A stretch of DNA of 64,000 nucleotides from positions 1,612,001 to 1,676,000 of the forward strand of contig JAHBBC010000013.1 in the NCBI GenBank assembly GCA_019915015.1. Reading direction: 5' to 3'. The stretch comes from Auriscalpium vulgare (taxonomy: Eukaryota; Basidiomycota; Agaricomycetes; Russulales; Auriscalpiaceae). The position numbers and the translations under genes are program-made. The notes beneath the pieces are model-generated. The model saw only the letters and a program-made list of their open reading frames with translations. It was not told where the DNA came from and did no database searches. Within the stretch, counting starts at the first letter, position 1, and each line of letters begins with the position of its first letter. This document shows, one piece after another, positions 19,903 to 30,675 of the stretch.

Positions 19903-22900
19903 ATGGCGCCGAAACCCAAGATAGCCCACCTCCCAACGCGAACACAGCCGCAGAGGACCACGAGGGCGGACGCTCGCAATACGTCGCGACAGGCGGCCAT
20001 AGAGGCAGAAATCGAGGAACCACAAGACGAACAGGGGGAAGTCTCATCGCTATCAAGTCTGCCATCAGAAGAAGAGGATCCGCATGGACCGACCCTCAGT
20101 AGGGAGATCCGACGCGCCGGAGAGGACCCTAGGTCCCTGATCACAGGAGGGGATCGCGTCACGATCGAGGGACTAGAAGGTTTGCTTCTGAATTCTGATG
20201 GTGGCGATAGCGACCATCACACACGGCATGATCCGGAAGGGGAATGCTCGAGGAACGAACGGGTCAGTCCGGGATGGGGACGGGCCGTTTCCTTACAAGA
20301 TAGGACTTCGCGAAACGTCGCGGAAGCTAGCAACAATCCCCAAGAAGCTCCATCAAGCCGTTCGAACCCCAGCAACCCAAAGTCGCCAACACAGTCAGGA
20401 ATGAGTACACAGCAACAAGGAACAGGAACGGGTGGAGGAGGCGGCGGCGGAGGCGGAGGCGGTGGAGGAGGGGGAGGCGGCGGACAACAGGCAATACCGC
20501 CTCAGCCCAACGTCGCGCCAGTCGCAATGCCTACCCGCGGGGACCGCAACGCACCGTCTTTCAATCAGAAGGCCCGCGAGTTACCGCGTTACTTCGACGA
20601 GCTGAACCATCTCTTTGCCCGGGCTCAACTAGCGGATGATACGGCGAAGAAGGGCCATGCAGTGCGTTACCTAGACGTCGCGACGGCTGAGGAGTGGGAA
20701 GCGAGGCCGGAGTTTAAGGATCCCACCAAGACCTACCAAGACTTTCAGGACGCCATTGTTAAACTGTACCCGGGAGCCGATGAGGACCGCAAGTATACCA
20801 TCGCGGACATGGACGCGCTCGTAGGCAGTCGGTACCGTCTGGGCATTGCGTCCGGCGGCGAGCTCAGCGAATTCTATCGGCAGTTCTTCGCGATCACCGA
20901 CTTCCTGGTTAAGAAAAGCAGGATCTCGACCCGTGAGCGCGATATCGCGTTCCTTCGCGCTTTCCAGGACAGCCTCATGAACAGGGTGGCGACGAGACTG
21001 CAGATCAAATTGCCGGACCACGATAAAGAAACACCGTACCCCATGGCCGACGTGCTAGAGGCAGGAGAGTACGAGCTGAGGGGCACTCCCTCAATCGTAC
21101 CAGCGGTCAGCGCAGGACCGGCAGTGGCGGTTGCAACGACGGAGCCTGTAATCAAAATAGAACAGTTTCAAGAAGCAATCAAAGCCGCGGTTGCCGAACA
21201 GTTCGCGCGGATGCTCGTCAACCAGGGGAACGGCGGAGGTCAGAGGGGTTATGGGGGTACCTCGGGAACTCAACAGCCGCGCGCCACGCAAGGAAATCAA
21301 GGCGGACAGGGAGGGCCGTCAGGATGCCTTTTCTGCGGCCAAACGGGGCACTTCGTCAGGGAATGTATGGTGGTCCAGGACTACATCGCGACGGGTCGCG
21401 TATCTAGGGACCACAACAACCGGGTCGTTCTGAAGGGTGGAGGACTTATCCCGCTAGGAGAAGGCCCGCTGAAGCAGCGTGTGGATGCGTACTACGCCGG
21501 GAATCAACACGGACAGTCAGAAGCCATGATGCTGACGACGATGGACTACGAGCCAGTGCCGGCCAAAGTGCAGACGGTCGCCGGCCTAATCCAACTGACG
21601 CCGCAATTGACCGATGAAGACAGAATGACGGAGCTCCAGCAGGAGATGGCAGTGCTCCTGACGGCCCGAGCGGAAAGGCAAGCTCAGAAGGAACGCCGGC
21701 AGGCCGCACTGGACGCGGGCGAGTTTCCCCAGGCAATAGGGCTGCTGCCTGGCGAGCGCGAAAGATTGCGACGAGTTCCAGAGGTGGTCATTCCGAAGAG
21801 GAAGCCGTTTACGCAAGCCAAGAAGCAGGTTTCCTTCGAGCCGGAGGCCGTCGACCGACCAGGGGAGACTGGGGATAGCGCAGACAAACAAAGGCAGGCC
21901 GACGAAGACACCACAGCGGGTGAGGAGCCGTTAACACCTCCGATCCACCCTTTCGCGAAGGTGCCCGACGCGACGTACATAGGGCCGGCAAGTTACCAAC
22001 GAAGCGCGGGGCAGCGCAAGGCGGACCCAGCATACAATAAGGTCGCCCCGGTCCGCGACCCCGTAATAGCAAGTAAGGTTTATGAGAGGGCCATGAATGC
22101 GGAGGTCACCTTGACACAGAGGGAGCTCATGTCCATTGCCCCGGAAGTACGCGCTCAAGTTCGCAACGTGGTGACCCCTAAGCGGGTCCCAAACGAGGCA
22201 AGAGTACCAGTAGTCCAGGCGATGGTGGAAAGCGAACTGGAGCTCTTTCCGTTCGACTTTGACCAGGACGAAGGGGCAGGAGAGGACGAGAAGGTGGTGA
22301 GGGGATTCGCGGACCATATGCCCGAAACCTTTCTGCAAGCCCTGGGACACCAGCCAACGGAGTTGCCCGAGGGGACGCGTGTAGGAGAAGTCATTGTGGA
22401 GGTTCTGATGGGAGATCTAGGAGAAGCAGGAGAAGGGGAACCAGACCCTGAGCCGTTGGAAGTCGCCAAGGAATCGCTGGCCCTCCGTTCGATCTTGCCA
22501 CTAGTCGACAACCAAGCGCACATCAAGGCAGTCGTGGATCCCGGGTCGCAGATTATTTCCATGTCCGAGGACGTATGCCATTACCTCGGGCTGCATTACG
22601 ATCCGAACGTTCGCCTGGATATGATATCGGCCAACAAAAGTCGCGATAGGTTGCTAGGCCTGGCTAGAAACGTCCCGATGAAGATTGGGGGTATAACGCT
22701 ATACGTACAGGTGCATATCATCCGCAACCCGGCGTACGACATGCTCCTGGGGAGGCCCTTTGACGTTCTCACGGGAAGTACCGTGCAAAACTTTGCAGAC
22801 GAGAGGCAGACAATCACGATCACGGACCCAAACACGGGAGTCATGGCGTCAATCCCCACTATTCCACGCGGCCGCAAGCGCATCTCGCGAACCCAGAAGC

Positions 22901-22926
22901 AGGGGGTGGAGGGTTTTCGCGACTAG
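19903..22926 (+). CDS. gag: Element 2 gag with C-terminal aspartic protease
   Basis: 1007 codons from an ATG 90 bp inside the LTR. A low-complexity N-terminus includes a run of about 17 glycines near residues 178-194. A gag capsid region follows, starting around MPTRGDRNAPSF, then a CCHC knuckle CLFCGQTGHFVREC (about residue 475). A protease-like domain carries VVDPGSQIISMS (about residue 878) and MLLGRPFDVL. As in element 1, the protease motif is D-P-G rather than D-S/T-G. The stop at 22924-22926 is preceded by a slippery heptamer at 22911-22917. Confidence 0.92.
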   Translation: MAPKPKIAHLPTRTQPQRTTRADARNTSRQAAIEAEIEEPQDEQGEVSSLSSLPSEEEDPHGPTLSREIRRAGEDPRSLITGGDRVTIEGLEGLLLNSDGGDSDHHTRHDPEGECSRNERVSPGWGRAVSLQDRTSRNVAEASNNPQEAPSSRSNPSNPKSPTQSGMSTQQQGTGTGGGGGGGGGGGGGGGGGGQQAIPPQPNVAPVAMPTRGDRNAPSFNQKARELPRYFDELNHLFARAQLADDTAKKGHAVRYLDVATAEEWEARPEFKDPTKTYQDFQDAIVKLYPGADEDRKYTIADMDALVGSRYRLGIASGGELSEFYRQFFAITDFLVKKSRISTRERDIAFLRAFQDSLMNRVATRLQIKLPDHDKETPYPMADVLEAGEYELRGTPSIVPAVSAGPAVAVATTEPVIKIEQFQEAIKAAVAEQFARMLVNQGNGGGQRGYGGTSGTQQPRATQGNQGGQGGPSGCLFCGQTGHFVRECMVVQDYIATGRVSRDHNNRVVLKGGGLIPLGEGPLKQRVDAYYAGNQHGQSEAMMLTTMDYEPVPAKVQTVAGLIQLTPQLTDEDRMTELQQEMAVLLTARAERQAQKERRQAALDAGEFPQAIGLLPGERERLRRVPEVVIPKRKPFTQAKKQVSFEPEAVDRPGETGDSADKQRQADEDTTAGEEPLTPPIHPFAKVPDATYIGPASYQRSAGQRKADPAYNKVAPVRDPVIASKVYERAMNAEVTLTQRELMSIAPEVRAQVRNVVTPKRVPNEARVPVVQAMVESELELFPFDFDQDEGAGEDEKVVRGFADHMPETFLQALGHQPTELPEGTRVGEVIVEVLMGDLGEAGEGEPDPEPLEVAKESLALRSILPLVDNQAHIKAVVDPGSQIISMSEDVCHYLGLHYDPNVRLDMISANKSRDRLLGLARNVPMKIGGITLYVQVHIIRNPAYDMLLGRPFDVLTGSTVQNFADERQTITITDPNTGVMASIPTIPRGRKRISRTQKQGVEGFRD
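22911..22917 (+). promoter_or_regulatory. Probable -1 ribosomal frameshift site GGGTTTT
   Basis: GGGTTTT fits the X-XXY-YYZ slippery pattern and is in the right phase: gag reads GGT-TTT in frame 0. A -1 shift gives an open path TCG-CGA-CTA-GAG straight into the pol frame and bypasses the gag stop at 22924-22926. I did not model a downstream pseudoknot. Confidence 0.6.
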
Positions 22927-22931
22927 AGGAT

Positions 22932-25900
22932 TTGTTGGAGGACCAGGAGGAGGTAGGGCTGGTCGTGGGGTTCGAGCCCGATAAGCCTGATACTCTTAGA
23001 ATGGAATCCCTGGTGTACCTCGAATCCTCGCCTACAATCGAAGATGTGCAGTCAGCTTATTTGTCAGTGTGCGACCTACCGGAGGAATACGCGGGAGTGT
23101 TCGCGAAGCGAGCGGAAGAAGGAGAGGAAGAGGAGGAACGAGCAAGAGCAGGGACGTTTATTTGGACGGCGGCAGACTGGGGAGACGGCGAGAGTGGGAG
23201 AGAAAGAGAGGAGGAAACGGACAGAGGTGAGCTACAGCCGACCGCGATGCAGCGCGAAGTCTTTGCGGCCACGAAGAAGCGTTACAAGCCAGCACACCTC
23301 AAGGTAAAGCCCATTCGTACGGACCTGCCGGAGCACTTCCGGATCCTCAGAGAGATCAGAGGGGACCCCCTGGCGGATATGCCGCCGCTCCCAGAGAAGC
23401 CACCGGACTTCGTACCCACGGGAAGGTACACCGCGGAACGTCGCGAACAATTTGACCGAGTCCACGACGGAGATTTCCTATGGCCGGAAGAAAGGAAGCT
23501 CATGCATGCGTTTATGTGCGCACAAAACGAGGCATTTGCCTGGGACGACTCGGAGCGGGGGCGCTTCCGAGAAGACTTCTTCCCCCCCGTCACAATACCA
23601 GTAGTTCCGCATCGGCCGTGGGTTCAGCGAAATATTCCGATTCCGCCAGGGATATACGACAAGGTCATGGCGCTCATCAAGACCAAGATCGCCGCGGGAG
23701 TCTACGAGGACTCAAACTCGTCGTACCGCTCTAGGTGGTTCTGTGTGGTTAAGAAGGACGGGACCAGCCTCCGTATAGTCCATAGTCTGGAACCCCTGAA
23801 TGCGGTGACCATCGCGCACTCAGGAGTACCCCCCTTCCCAGATCATTTGGCGGAGCAGTTTGCGGGGCGGCCGTGCGGGGGAATTCTGGACCTCTACGTG
23901 GGCTATGACGAAAGGAGACTAGATGAAGCCTCAAGGGACCTCACGACTTTCCAGACGCCGTACGGCGCAAAACGGCTGGTGACCCTGCCTATGGGGTGGA
24001 CGAATTCCGTCCCGATCTTCCACGACGACGTGACCTTTATTCTCCAACCGGAAATCCCGCATATTACGGTGCCTTTTATAGACGACGTCCCCCTGAAGGG
24101 GCCGGACTCGGACTACAGGACGGAAGGCGGAGGATACGAAACGATCCCCGGCAACAACGGCATAAGGCGGTTCGTATGGGAACACTTTAACAACGTTAAC
24201 AGGGTAGTCCAACGAATGCGCTACTGTCATGGCACGTTCTCAGGATGGAAATCACAGCTGTGCGTACCAGAATTCTACGTGGTAGGGCATCGCTGCACAC
24301 CGCAAGGAAGGATGGCAGACGAAGAAAAGGTCGCGAAGATTCGCAATTGGGGGCCGTGCACGGACCTCTCAGACGTACGGGCTTTCTTGGGGACAGTCGG
24401 AGTCCTGCGCATCTTTATCCGTAACTTTGCGCACCGAGCCCATGCCTTGACACACCTGACGAGGAAGGACGTCCCGTTCGAATGGGGACCCGAACAGTCG
24501 CGAGCTATGGAGGACCTCAAGGAGGCAGTCCTCGCATCACCAGCGCTCCTACCGATTGATTACACGTCGGAGGCCCCCGTGATCCTAGCGGTAGACACCT
24601 CGTACATCGCGGTGGGTTTCCTATTGAGTCAGGCGGACCCCAACGTTCCCCAAGACAGGAAGAGACGCCGATATTCTCGATTTGGTAGCATCGCGCTAAA
24701 CGATCGCGAAGCGCGGTTCTCGCAGCCCAAGCTGGAGCTCTATGGTCTTTTTCGAGCCCTGCGGGCCCTTAAAGTCTACCTGATAGGGGTGAGGAACCTG
24801 ACCATTGAGGTCGACGCCAGGTATATCAAAGGCATGCTGGAAAATCCTGACCTCGAGCCATCGGCCAGTATGAACAGGTGGATTATAGGCATCCTGATGT
24901 TCCATTTTGAGCTAGTGCACGTGCCGGGACTCTTCCACGGGCCCGACGGCCTATCCAGGAGGCGTAGGCAACCAGGAGACGCTCTGGAACAGGAAGACGA
25001 CTTCGACGACTGGGTTGATGCGGTGTATGGTTTCGCACATATCGTAAACATGGTAGTCCCGAAGACAGCGCAAGAGAGAGCCTCGCGACGGCAAGATGGA
25101 TGGACGGGGCCAGGAAGCATACCAGACGAACATGGGGCTGGTTCAAGCCATGACGCGATACGTCGCGAGGAGGCCCGGCGCTCCCACGATGAACCGGCCG
25201 ACGTCTGGGCAACTACGGTCCAAATGCAACCCGCACCAGTACAGGACGCGACGTATCGCGATGTTCCCAGATCAGACAAGGCTCATGAAGCTGACAAGCG
25301 GCTGGAACTAGTCAGGGACTGGTTAGGGACCCTGGCGCGGCCGGCGGACTTGACCGACGAACAGTTCGCTCGTTTCGCTCGATACGCGCTCCAGTTCTTC
25401 AAGGATGGGGACCGCCTTTTCAAAAGGCACCACCAAGGCAGGCACCAACTCGTGCTGGGAGGAGACCGACGTATCGCGGTCCTCAAAGCAGCTCATGACG
25501 ATGTCGGACACAAAGGCGTCTACGCGACGCGGATGATGCTGTTGGAGCGTTTCTGGTGGCCATACGTGGACGCAGACGTGGCCTGGTGGGTGAGAACGTG
25601 CCATATTTGCGAAACCCGACTAGTTCGCCACAGCCTGATACCGCCAACGGTGGCAACGCCGGCGAACCTTTTCGCAAAGATGTATGCAGACACCATGCAT
25701 ATGCCAGCAAGCGGCGGATTCAAATACATCGTGCAAGGACGCTGCTCCGTAACCCACTATCCAGAGTGGAGAATGCTAAGGGCGGAGACGGCGGACGCCA
25801 TCGCGAAATGGATTTTCGAAGACGTCTTGTGCCGGTGGGGCGCCCTGCGAGAAGTGGTCACGGACAACGGCGCACCGTTCGTGTCGGCCTTGGAATCCCT

Positions 25901-26702
25901 GTCGCATAAGTATGGAGTCCGGCACATTCGAATATCGGGATATAATTCGCGAGCCAACGGAATAGTCGAGCGGTCTCACTTCGACGTACGTCAAGCGCTC
26001 TACAAGGCAGCCGATGGAAATGCTGCAAAATGGTCATCGGTCGCGTACTCGGTATTCTGGTCGGACAGGATAACGATCAGGCGGAGGATGGGCTGCTCGC
26101 CATACTTCGCGGTAACAGGAACGCAGCCGCTAATGCCGCTGGATATCATCGAGGCTTCATACTTGATGCCTCCGCCCGAGTCTCTACTGTCTTCCACAGA
26201 CCTCATAGCGCGCAGGGCAATGGCCCTACAAAAGAGAAAAGCCCAGTTAAGGACCATCCACGACAAAGTCTTTGAAGCGCGACGTATCGCGGCGGTAAAA
26301 TTTGAACGTGACCACGAAGCGACGATTCGCGACTACAATTTCAAGAGAGGCGACTTGGTCCTCCTACGGTTCACGCGGTACGAGAAGTCATTAGATCGAA
26401 AAATGCTTCCGCGCTACGATGGACCGTTCGTGGTAATTGGCCGACGGAAAGGAGGACCTTACGTGCTTGCGGACCTCCACGGTGCGCTCTTCGACCGACC
26501 GGTCGCGGAGTTTCGCGTCCTGCCTTACTTCGCGCGAACGAACATTGCGCTGCCAGAGTTGCCCGAATTTCTGGACGTCCCACAGTCCAGGGTGGACGAG
26601 CTACTTCATGAAGATAGGCAGGATCACGATGCCATTCATGAAGAGGAAGCAGACGACCCCACCAGGGAAGACGATGACAAGGACGACGAGATCACCGTCT
26701 AA
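22932..26702 (+). CDS. pol: Element 2 pol: reverse transcriptase, RNase H, integrase
   Basis: An open frame of 1256 codons without an ATG at its start (TTG at 22932), in the -1 frame relative to gag. RT landmarks are LPMGWTNSVPIFHDDV and the active site FIDDV (about residue 381), a Tyr-to-Phe change from the common YxDD. RNase H begins near VILAVDTSYIAVGF. Integrase has the HHCC segment (HDDVGH...CHIC, about residue 853) and the D, D, E residues in YADTMH, VTDNGAPF and GIVERSH (about residues 918, 976, 1012). It ends in a GPY/F-like module (RYDGPFVVIGRRKGGPYVL). The acidic N-terminal leader before the RT domain has no clear function. No frameshift or stop interrupts it. Confidence 0.93.
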   Translation: MLEDQEEVGLVVGFEPDKPDTLRMESLVYLESSPTIEDVQSAYLSVCDLPEEYAGVFAKRAEEGEEEEERARAGTFIWTAADWGDGESGREREEETDRGELQPTAMQREVFAATKKRYKPAHLKVKPIRTDLPEHFRILREIRGDPLADMPPLPEKPPDFVPTGRYTAERREQFDRVHDGDFLWPEERKLMHAFMCAQNEAFAWDDSERGRFREDFFPPVTIPVVPHRPWVQRNIPIPPGIYDKVMALIKTKIAAGVYEDSNSSYRSRWFCVVKKDGTSLRIVHSLEPLNAVTIAHSGVPPFPDHLAEQFAGRPCGGILDLYVGYDERRLDEASRDLTTFQTPYGAKRLVTLPMGWTNSVPIFHDDVTFILQPEIPHITVPFIDDVPLKGPDSDYRTEGGGYETIPGNNGIRRFVWEHFNNVNRVVQRMRYCHGTFSGWKSQLCVPEFYVVGHRCTPQGRMADEEKVAKIRNWGPCTDLSDVRAFLGTVGVLRIFIRNFAHRAHALTHLTRKDVPFEWGPEQSRAMEDLKEAVLASPALLPIDYTSEAPVILAVDTSYIAVGFLLSQADPNVPQDRKRRRYSRFGSIALNDREARFSQPKLELYGLFRALRALKVYLIGVRNLTIEVDARYIKGMLENPDLEPSASMNRWIIGILMFHFELVHVPGLFHGPDGLSRRRRQPGDALEQEDDFDDWVDAVYGFAHIVNMVVPKTAQERASRRQDGWTGPGSIPDEHGAGSSHDAIRREEARRSHDEPADVWATTVQMQPAPVQDATYRDVPRSDKAHEADKRLELVRDWLGTLARPADLTDEQFARFARYALQFFKDGDRLFKRHHQGRHQLVLGGDRRIAVLKAAHDDVGHKGVYATRMMLLERFWWPYVDADVAWWVRTCHICETRLVRHSLIPPTVATPANLFAKMYADTMHMPASGGFKYIVQGRCSVTHYPEWRMLRAETADAIAKWIFEDVLCRWGALREVVTDNGAPFVSALESLSHKYGVRHIRISGYNSRANGIVERSHFDVRQALYKAADGNAAKWSSVAYSVFWSDRITIRRRMGCSPYFAVTGTQPLMPLDIIEASYLMPPPESLLSSTDLIARRAMALQKRKAQLRTIHDKVFEARRIAAVKFERDHEATIRDYNFKRGDLVLLRFTRYEKSLDRKMLPRYDGPFVVIGRRKGGPYVLADLHGALFDRPVAEFRVLPYFARTNIALPELPEFLDVPQSRVDELLHEDRQDHDAIHEEEADDPTREDDDKDDEITV

Positions 26703-26743
26703 AAAGTACCGCCCAGCACTACGGCGACTGAGGACAGTCGATA

Positions 26744-26759
26744 TTTCAGTTGGGGGGAG
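26744..26759 (+). other. Internal polypurine-tract-like repeat after pol
   Basis: TTTCAGTTGGGGGGAG lies 42 bp after the pol stop and is repeated at 32034-32049, directly before the 3' LTR. The flanking 15 bases are also similar. It marks the left edge of the antisense cargo block and may be the original polypurine tract. Confidence 0.75.
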
Positions 26760-27174
26760 GATTAGACGGTGGTATTTAGGACTGAACAGCTGGAAGTACG
26801 GATGGAGACGAGTCAGGACGATAAGTCGAGGTCGCGAGCGCTAGCGAAGCTCGGACTGGGCAGGCACCGACTAAGGCTTCAAGGGTCTGGAACAAGGCTG
26901 AGGTCGCGCCGGAAACGCGATAGGACACGCTCACACTGTGACACAAGCAATGGACTCTATTCACAACATAGCAGGATAGCGAATTCTATGTACACAGCAA
27001 AGAGGTAGCGACGGATAGCGAACAACTATGAACAGACCGATAACGAGCGGACAACACGACAGCGAGACGCCGAAACCCCCACCTAGGACACGAGGAACGC
27101 CCCCCGCATCGAAGCACCAAGGCCCTCTGCTGTTGAAGCAGGGGCGACTCCTTTTGAAGAAGGCTCGCAAGCGG

Positions 27175-28875
27175 CTAAGCGGCGGGCGCGGGGTCAGCGG
27201 GACCATCAGCCGCGGCGGAGGGCGGCGTGCCGACATCCTCGAAGGAGGGAGCGGCGGCGGTAGGCATGGTAGGGCCGGGGGCAGGGTCCGACGCGGGAGG
27301 AGCGGCAGAGGCGAGCGGCGAGAAGGGCGCAGCGGGAGCAACCGGAGGCACGGGGGAAGGAAGGCGAGAAGCGCGACCGAGGGGAGCCACGACGGCGGCG
27401 CTAAGCAGCGGGAGGGAAGAGGCGATGAGAGCCGACGAGGGCGGCGCGAGGGGGAGGCGCGAGGCAGGCCTGGCCGGCGCGGAAGAAGCGGCACGCGACG
27501 CGGAGGGAGCAGGGAATGGGAGGCGGCGCGGCGGATCGAAGGGGCCAACCTGCGGCGAGATGAGGCCCCCGGCAGGCGCAGGGAACGCGGGGTCGCCGAG
27601 CTGCTGCAGGGTCCGCCAGACCCAGTTCCGCTCAGCGACGATGCCGCGGGCCCGGGCGTCGAGCGTCGCGTAGTTGACGCTGATGGTGTTGAGCTCCTCC
27701 GTGAGCGCGTTGTAGGTCCGGAAAAGCTGCGGCGGGGAGTCGTAGCGGAGGATGGGGACGGCGCCGGCAGGGTCGGGGTGGTCGGCCCAGTCGAAGGCGG
27801 AGGACCGGGGACGGACATGGATGCCGGCAGGGTCGACATCCTGCGAGACTCCGTCGCTGCCCACCACGTAGAAGTGCGTCCCGCGGACACCGTCGTCGCA
27901 CTTGTGGTGGCCCACGAAGCAGCGATGGCACTGGCGGCCGCTGACGTCCGTGAAGAAGCACGTGGGGTGGGAGTCCATCGTGGCGCAGCGGTAGCAGGGG
28001 GCGGAAGCCTGAGGGTCGGAGTGTGAGCGGCGCAACACGACGGACAAGAAAAGGGCGACGTACCTGAAGGCGGCGGCCCGGGAAGGTGTCAGCGACGGGG
28101 ATCTTGGCGCCCTTGACGGAGGTGGAAGGGTCGGCGGCGGGCGCGGGGGAGCCGGCCTCGGAAGAGGGGACAGTGGCGGCGGGCGGAGGCACGAGGGAGC
28201 CGGAGGGGACGTTGGCAGGGCGCTTGGAACTGCGGACGGCTTTGCCCTTGCCCTTCGACTTGGCGGCGGCGGGGACTGATCGGGGGGCGGGGAGTTTGGT
28301 GGCGCCGCGGGTGCGCTGCGCGACGGGCTCCTGCGGGTCCCCCGCCTCATCTAGCTCGTCGACCTCGGCCTCGGCGTCAGCCTCGGAGGGGGCGGACTCG
28401 CGGTTGCGCTTGGTGGGCGGCGGGGAAGCGCGGGCGGCGGCGCGGTGAGGCGTGGAGGAGACCGGGGGGCGGACAGAAGGCGCGGGGAGGGCACTGTCGG
28501 CGCGGGCCCGCTTGCCAGCCTGACGGGAGAGGGGAGCGGCGACGGGAGTGGAGTAGGGGATGGCGGGTGAGGACGGCGTGGGGGAGGGGCCGGAGGACGG
28601 CCAGGCGTCGACAACGGCGGACACGGCCCCGATCCTGTCCAGCACCTCGGACGGCGGGGGGTCCTCCCCCAACACCTCAGCATAGGCGGACTGGACACAA
28701 GGGAGGGTCAGCAGAGCGTCGGGAGCGAGAGGCCGTGGGCACTCACCGTGGCCGACTCCCAGTTCGCGGCGAACTCGCCGTAGTGGGCGGAGTCGACTGT
28801 GGGGAGGGAGGCGACGAGCGCTTCTACGGCGGACAGCCGTTTCCTGAGGTTGATAGGGCGGGAGAACGCAGACAT
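27175..28875 (-). CDS. Cargo gene A: six-cysteine, Zn2Cys6-like protein
   Basis: Three exons in phase 0: 28747-28875, 28064-28690 and 27175-28008, with GT-AG introns of 56 and 55 nt; 529 residues. The middle is rich in serine and proline with a basic stretch (KSKGKGKAVRSSKR) that could be a nuclear localisation signal. Residues 256-288 carry six cysteines spaced C-x2-C-x8-C-x9-C-x2-C-x6-C (CYRC, then CHRCFVGHHKC). This resembles the fungal Zn2Cys6 binuclear cluster except that the first loop is 8, not 6, residues and the cluster is central rather than N-terminal. The tail is alanine- and proline-rich. It lies antisense inside element 2. DNA binding is an inference. It could instead be a captured host gene. 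Confidence 0.7.
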
Positions 28876-29154
28876 GGCCAGGGAAGGGGGGAGATAGGGA
28901 GAGGTGAGGGGAGGAAAGAGAGAGACGGAGAGGTCGAGGCGCAACGCGTCGCGTTAAGACGGGGCGCCGCGCCAGCGTGTGGGTTTTTGCTTCCGACGTG
29001 GAAGCAGAGCGGGCCCGCCGGGCCGCGACAGGTGCGGCGCTTACCTTCACACGGCTTAGCGAGCGTTCGCGCGCGAGTCAAGAAGAAGGGATAGGGAACG
29101 GAATGGCATTACTGGGCCCTAAGGGCGCCTTGGGCAAATTACAGGAATCGCTCG

Positions 29155-30336
29155 CTACGCGGGCGCACCGGACCCAGACGCACCATTGGGCGCGGGAGTC
29201 CGGGCGCGGTTACCCCCATTCCTACGACCAGCCCGTCGACTCAGGGCATCAGGAGGCCTCGGGCCCACGACCTCAACAAGGTTGGGGACCCCCCACGAGA
29301 ACGCGATAGAGCCGCGGCGGATGACTCGGTGAGTAAGCGGCGGGAAGGGAAGGGCGGTAAGCATACGGCGCATAGGACCGGCACCGGCGAGGTGGTCGAG
29401 GACCGCGGCAACTTCGCAGGCATCGTACAGCAGCTTTCCCGCGGTGCCTTCGAGGCGAGTGACGGCGTGGCGCAGGTGGCTGGCGTTCAATTGGTCCGCC
29501 CAAACGAAGTCGCGAAGCTCCGCGACCAACTTGAGGCCGGGAACGAGATAGTCGGCGGCTTCACGGACGTTCGCACGATGGGCAGCCTGCAACGAGGGAC
29601 TCGCGGCCGCAAGGAAGTCGAGGACGCCAATGTCGCGGGGGTGGGTCATTCCGATCACGGCGCGGTTCAAGGGGAGCATGAGGGCCCCGACCAGCCCGTC
29701 GGCGTGGTCGAGGTCGTCACTCAAACGATCGAGGTCGCGAAGGAATAACTCGGCAACACGGGTGGCAAGGCCGTCGGGACGGGGGGCAAACTCGGGGCCG
29801 AACAGCGCTGCCAAGTTGACCTCGAAAGTTGCCCGGCCGTGAAGTTGGTGACGGTACAGCAACCAAACGGAGCGCTCCACCAGGTGGGCCAAGGAGTCCA
29901 CATGGACCACGTGAGGAAGCAGAGCGACGCTGGGTGGCTGCCCCGGGGCGTTGTCCCCTCCGAACGGAATATTTCCTACGATATTCGCGCGAATGGGGGC
30001 GGTTTGTTCGAACGTTTCGGGAAAGCGCTCCGCTAGGTAGGAGAGCGTCGAGACGACGGTCATGGACGCGAGGGCCGGTAGGGTAAAATGCGACGTCTCG
30101 CGATGGTCCTGCTGAAAAGGGGGGAAGGAGCGAAGACAACGTCAGTACGAGGCCGGGATGAGGGAAAAGAGGGCCGCGGGACGACGCACCAATAGGTCGG
30201 AGATCTCCTGAAGCCAGGCAACGGCGGCCGCGGGAAATGAGGAAGCGTCGGCACCAGGCAAGGGCACCTCAACCGGATGTATCAACAGCTGGTACAGCCG
30301 GAAACGCGAAAACGCGCGGAGTAGGACGGCCTGCAT
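29155..30336 (-). CDS. Cargo gene B: hypothetical protein related to gene C
   Basis: Proposed exons are 30190-30336 and 29155-30111 (367 residues) with a 78-nt GT-AG intron in phase 0; the intron boundaries are less certain than in gene C. No known domain was recognised. The protein is helical-looking with many leucines, and its C-terminus is basic and disordered-looking. Its N-terminal ~85 residues align with those of gene C, and the intron falls at the same place, after ...SDLL here and ...NQLV in C. A TATA-like CTATATG lies about 75 bp upstream (30408-30412), so it appears to have its own promoter, independent of the LTR. Confidence 0.55.
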
Positions 30337-30407
30337 GTGGAGGAGGTAGTCGGACGGACTGGGGCGTTGAGGGTTTTTTTGGAAAAGGCCATCGTCGCAG
30401 CCCCCTC

Positions 30408-30412
30408 ATATA
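30408..30412 (-). promoter_or_regulatory. TATA-like box for cargo gene B
   Basis: TATAT within CCTATATGAGG on the minus strand, about 75 bp before the ATG at 30336. Confidence 0.45.
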
Positions 30413-30675
30413 GGCGGCGCGAGTAGGGAAAGAGGCACACCATCGCGGCGTCGCGATACAGCGCGAAGACCAAAACACGAGGGTCTCGCCGGAGTTCCGG
30501 CCAACGTGGGTTATCGCGACAGATCGCGACCCAGACGGAGCCTCCGGCATGGGCCCAGGAGCTTATCGCAAGGCATCGCGAAACGTGGCACAGGGACAGG
30601 GGGAAGCCGCACATGGCTCCTGGTTCCATTTCAATAGCTATGGAACATTCTACAGACATTGGCCCGGAAATATAC

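Noticed and set aside
26744..26759. Central polypurine tract used for plus-strand priming
   Set aside because: It lies at the end of pol rather than centrally, and the duplication with 32034-32049 is better explained as the edge of the cargo block.
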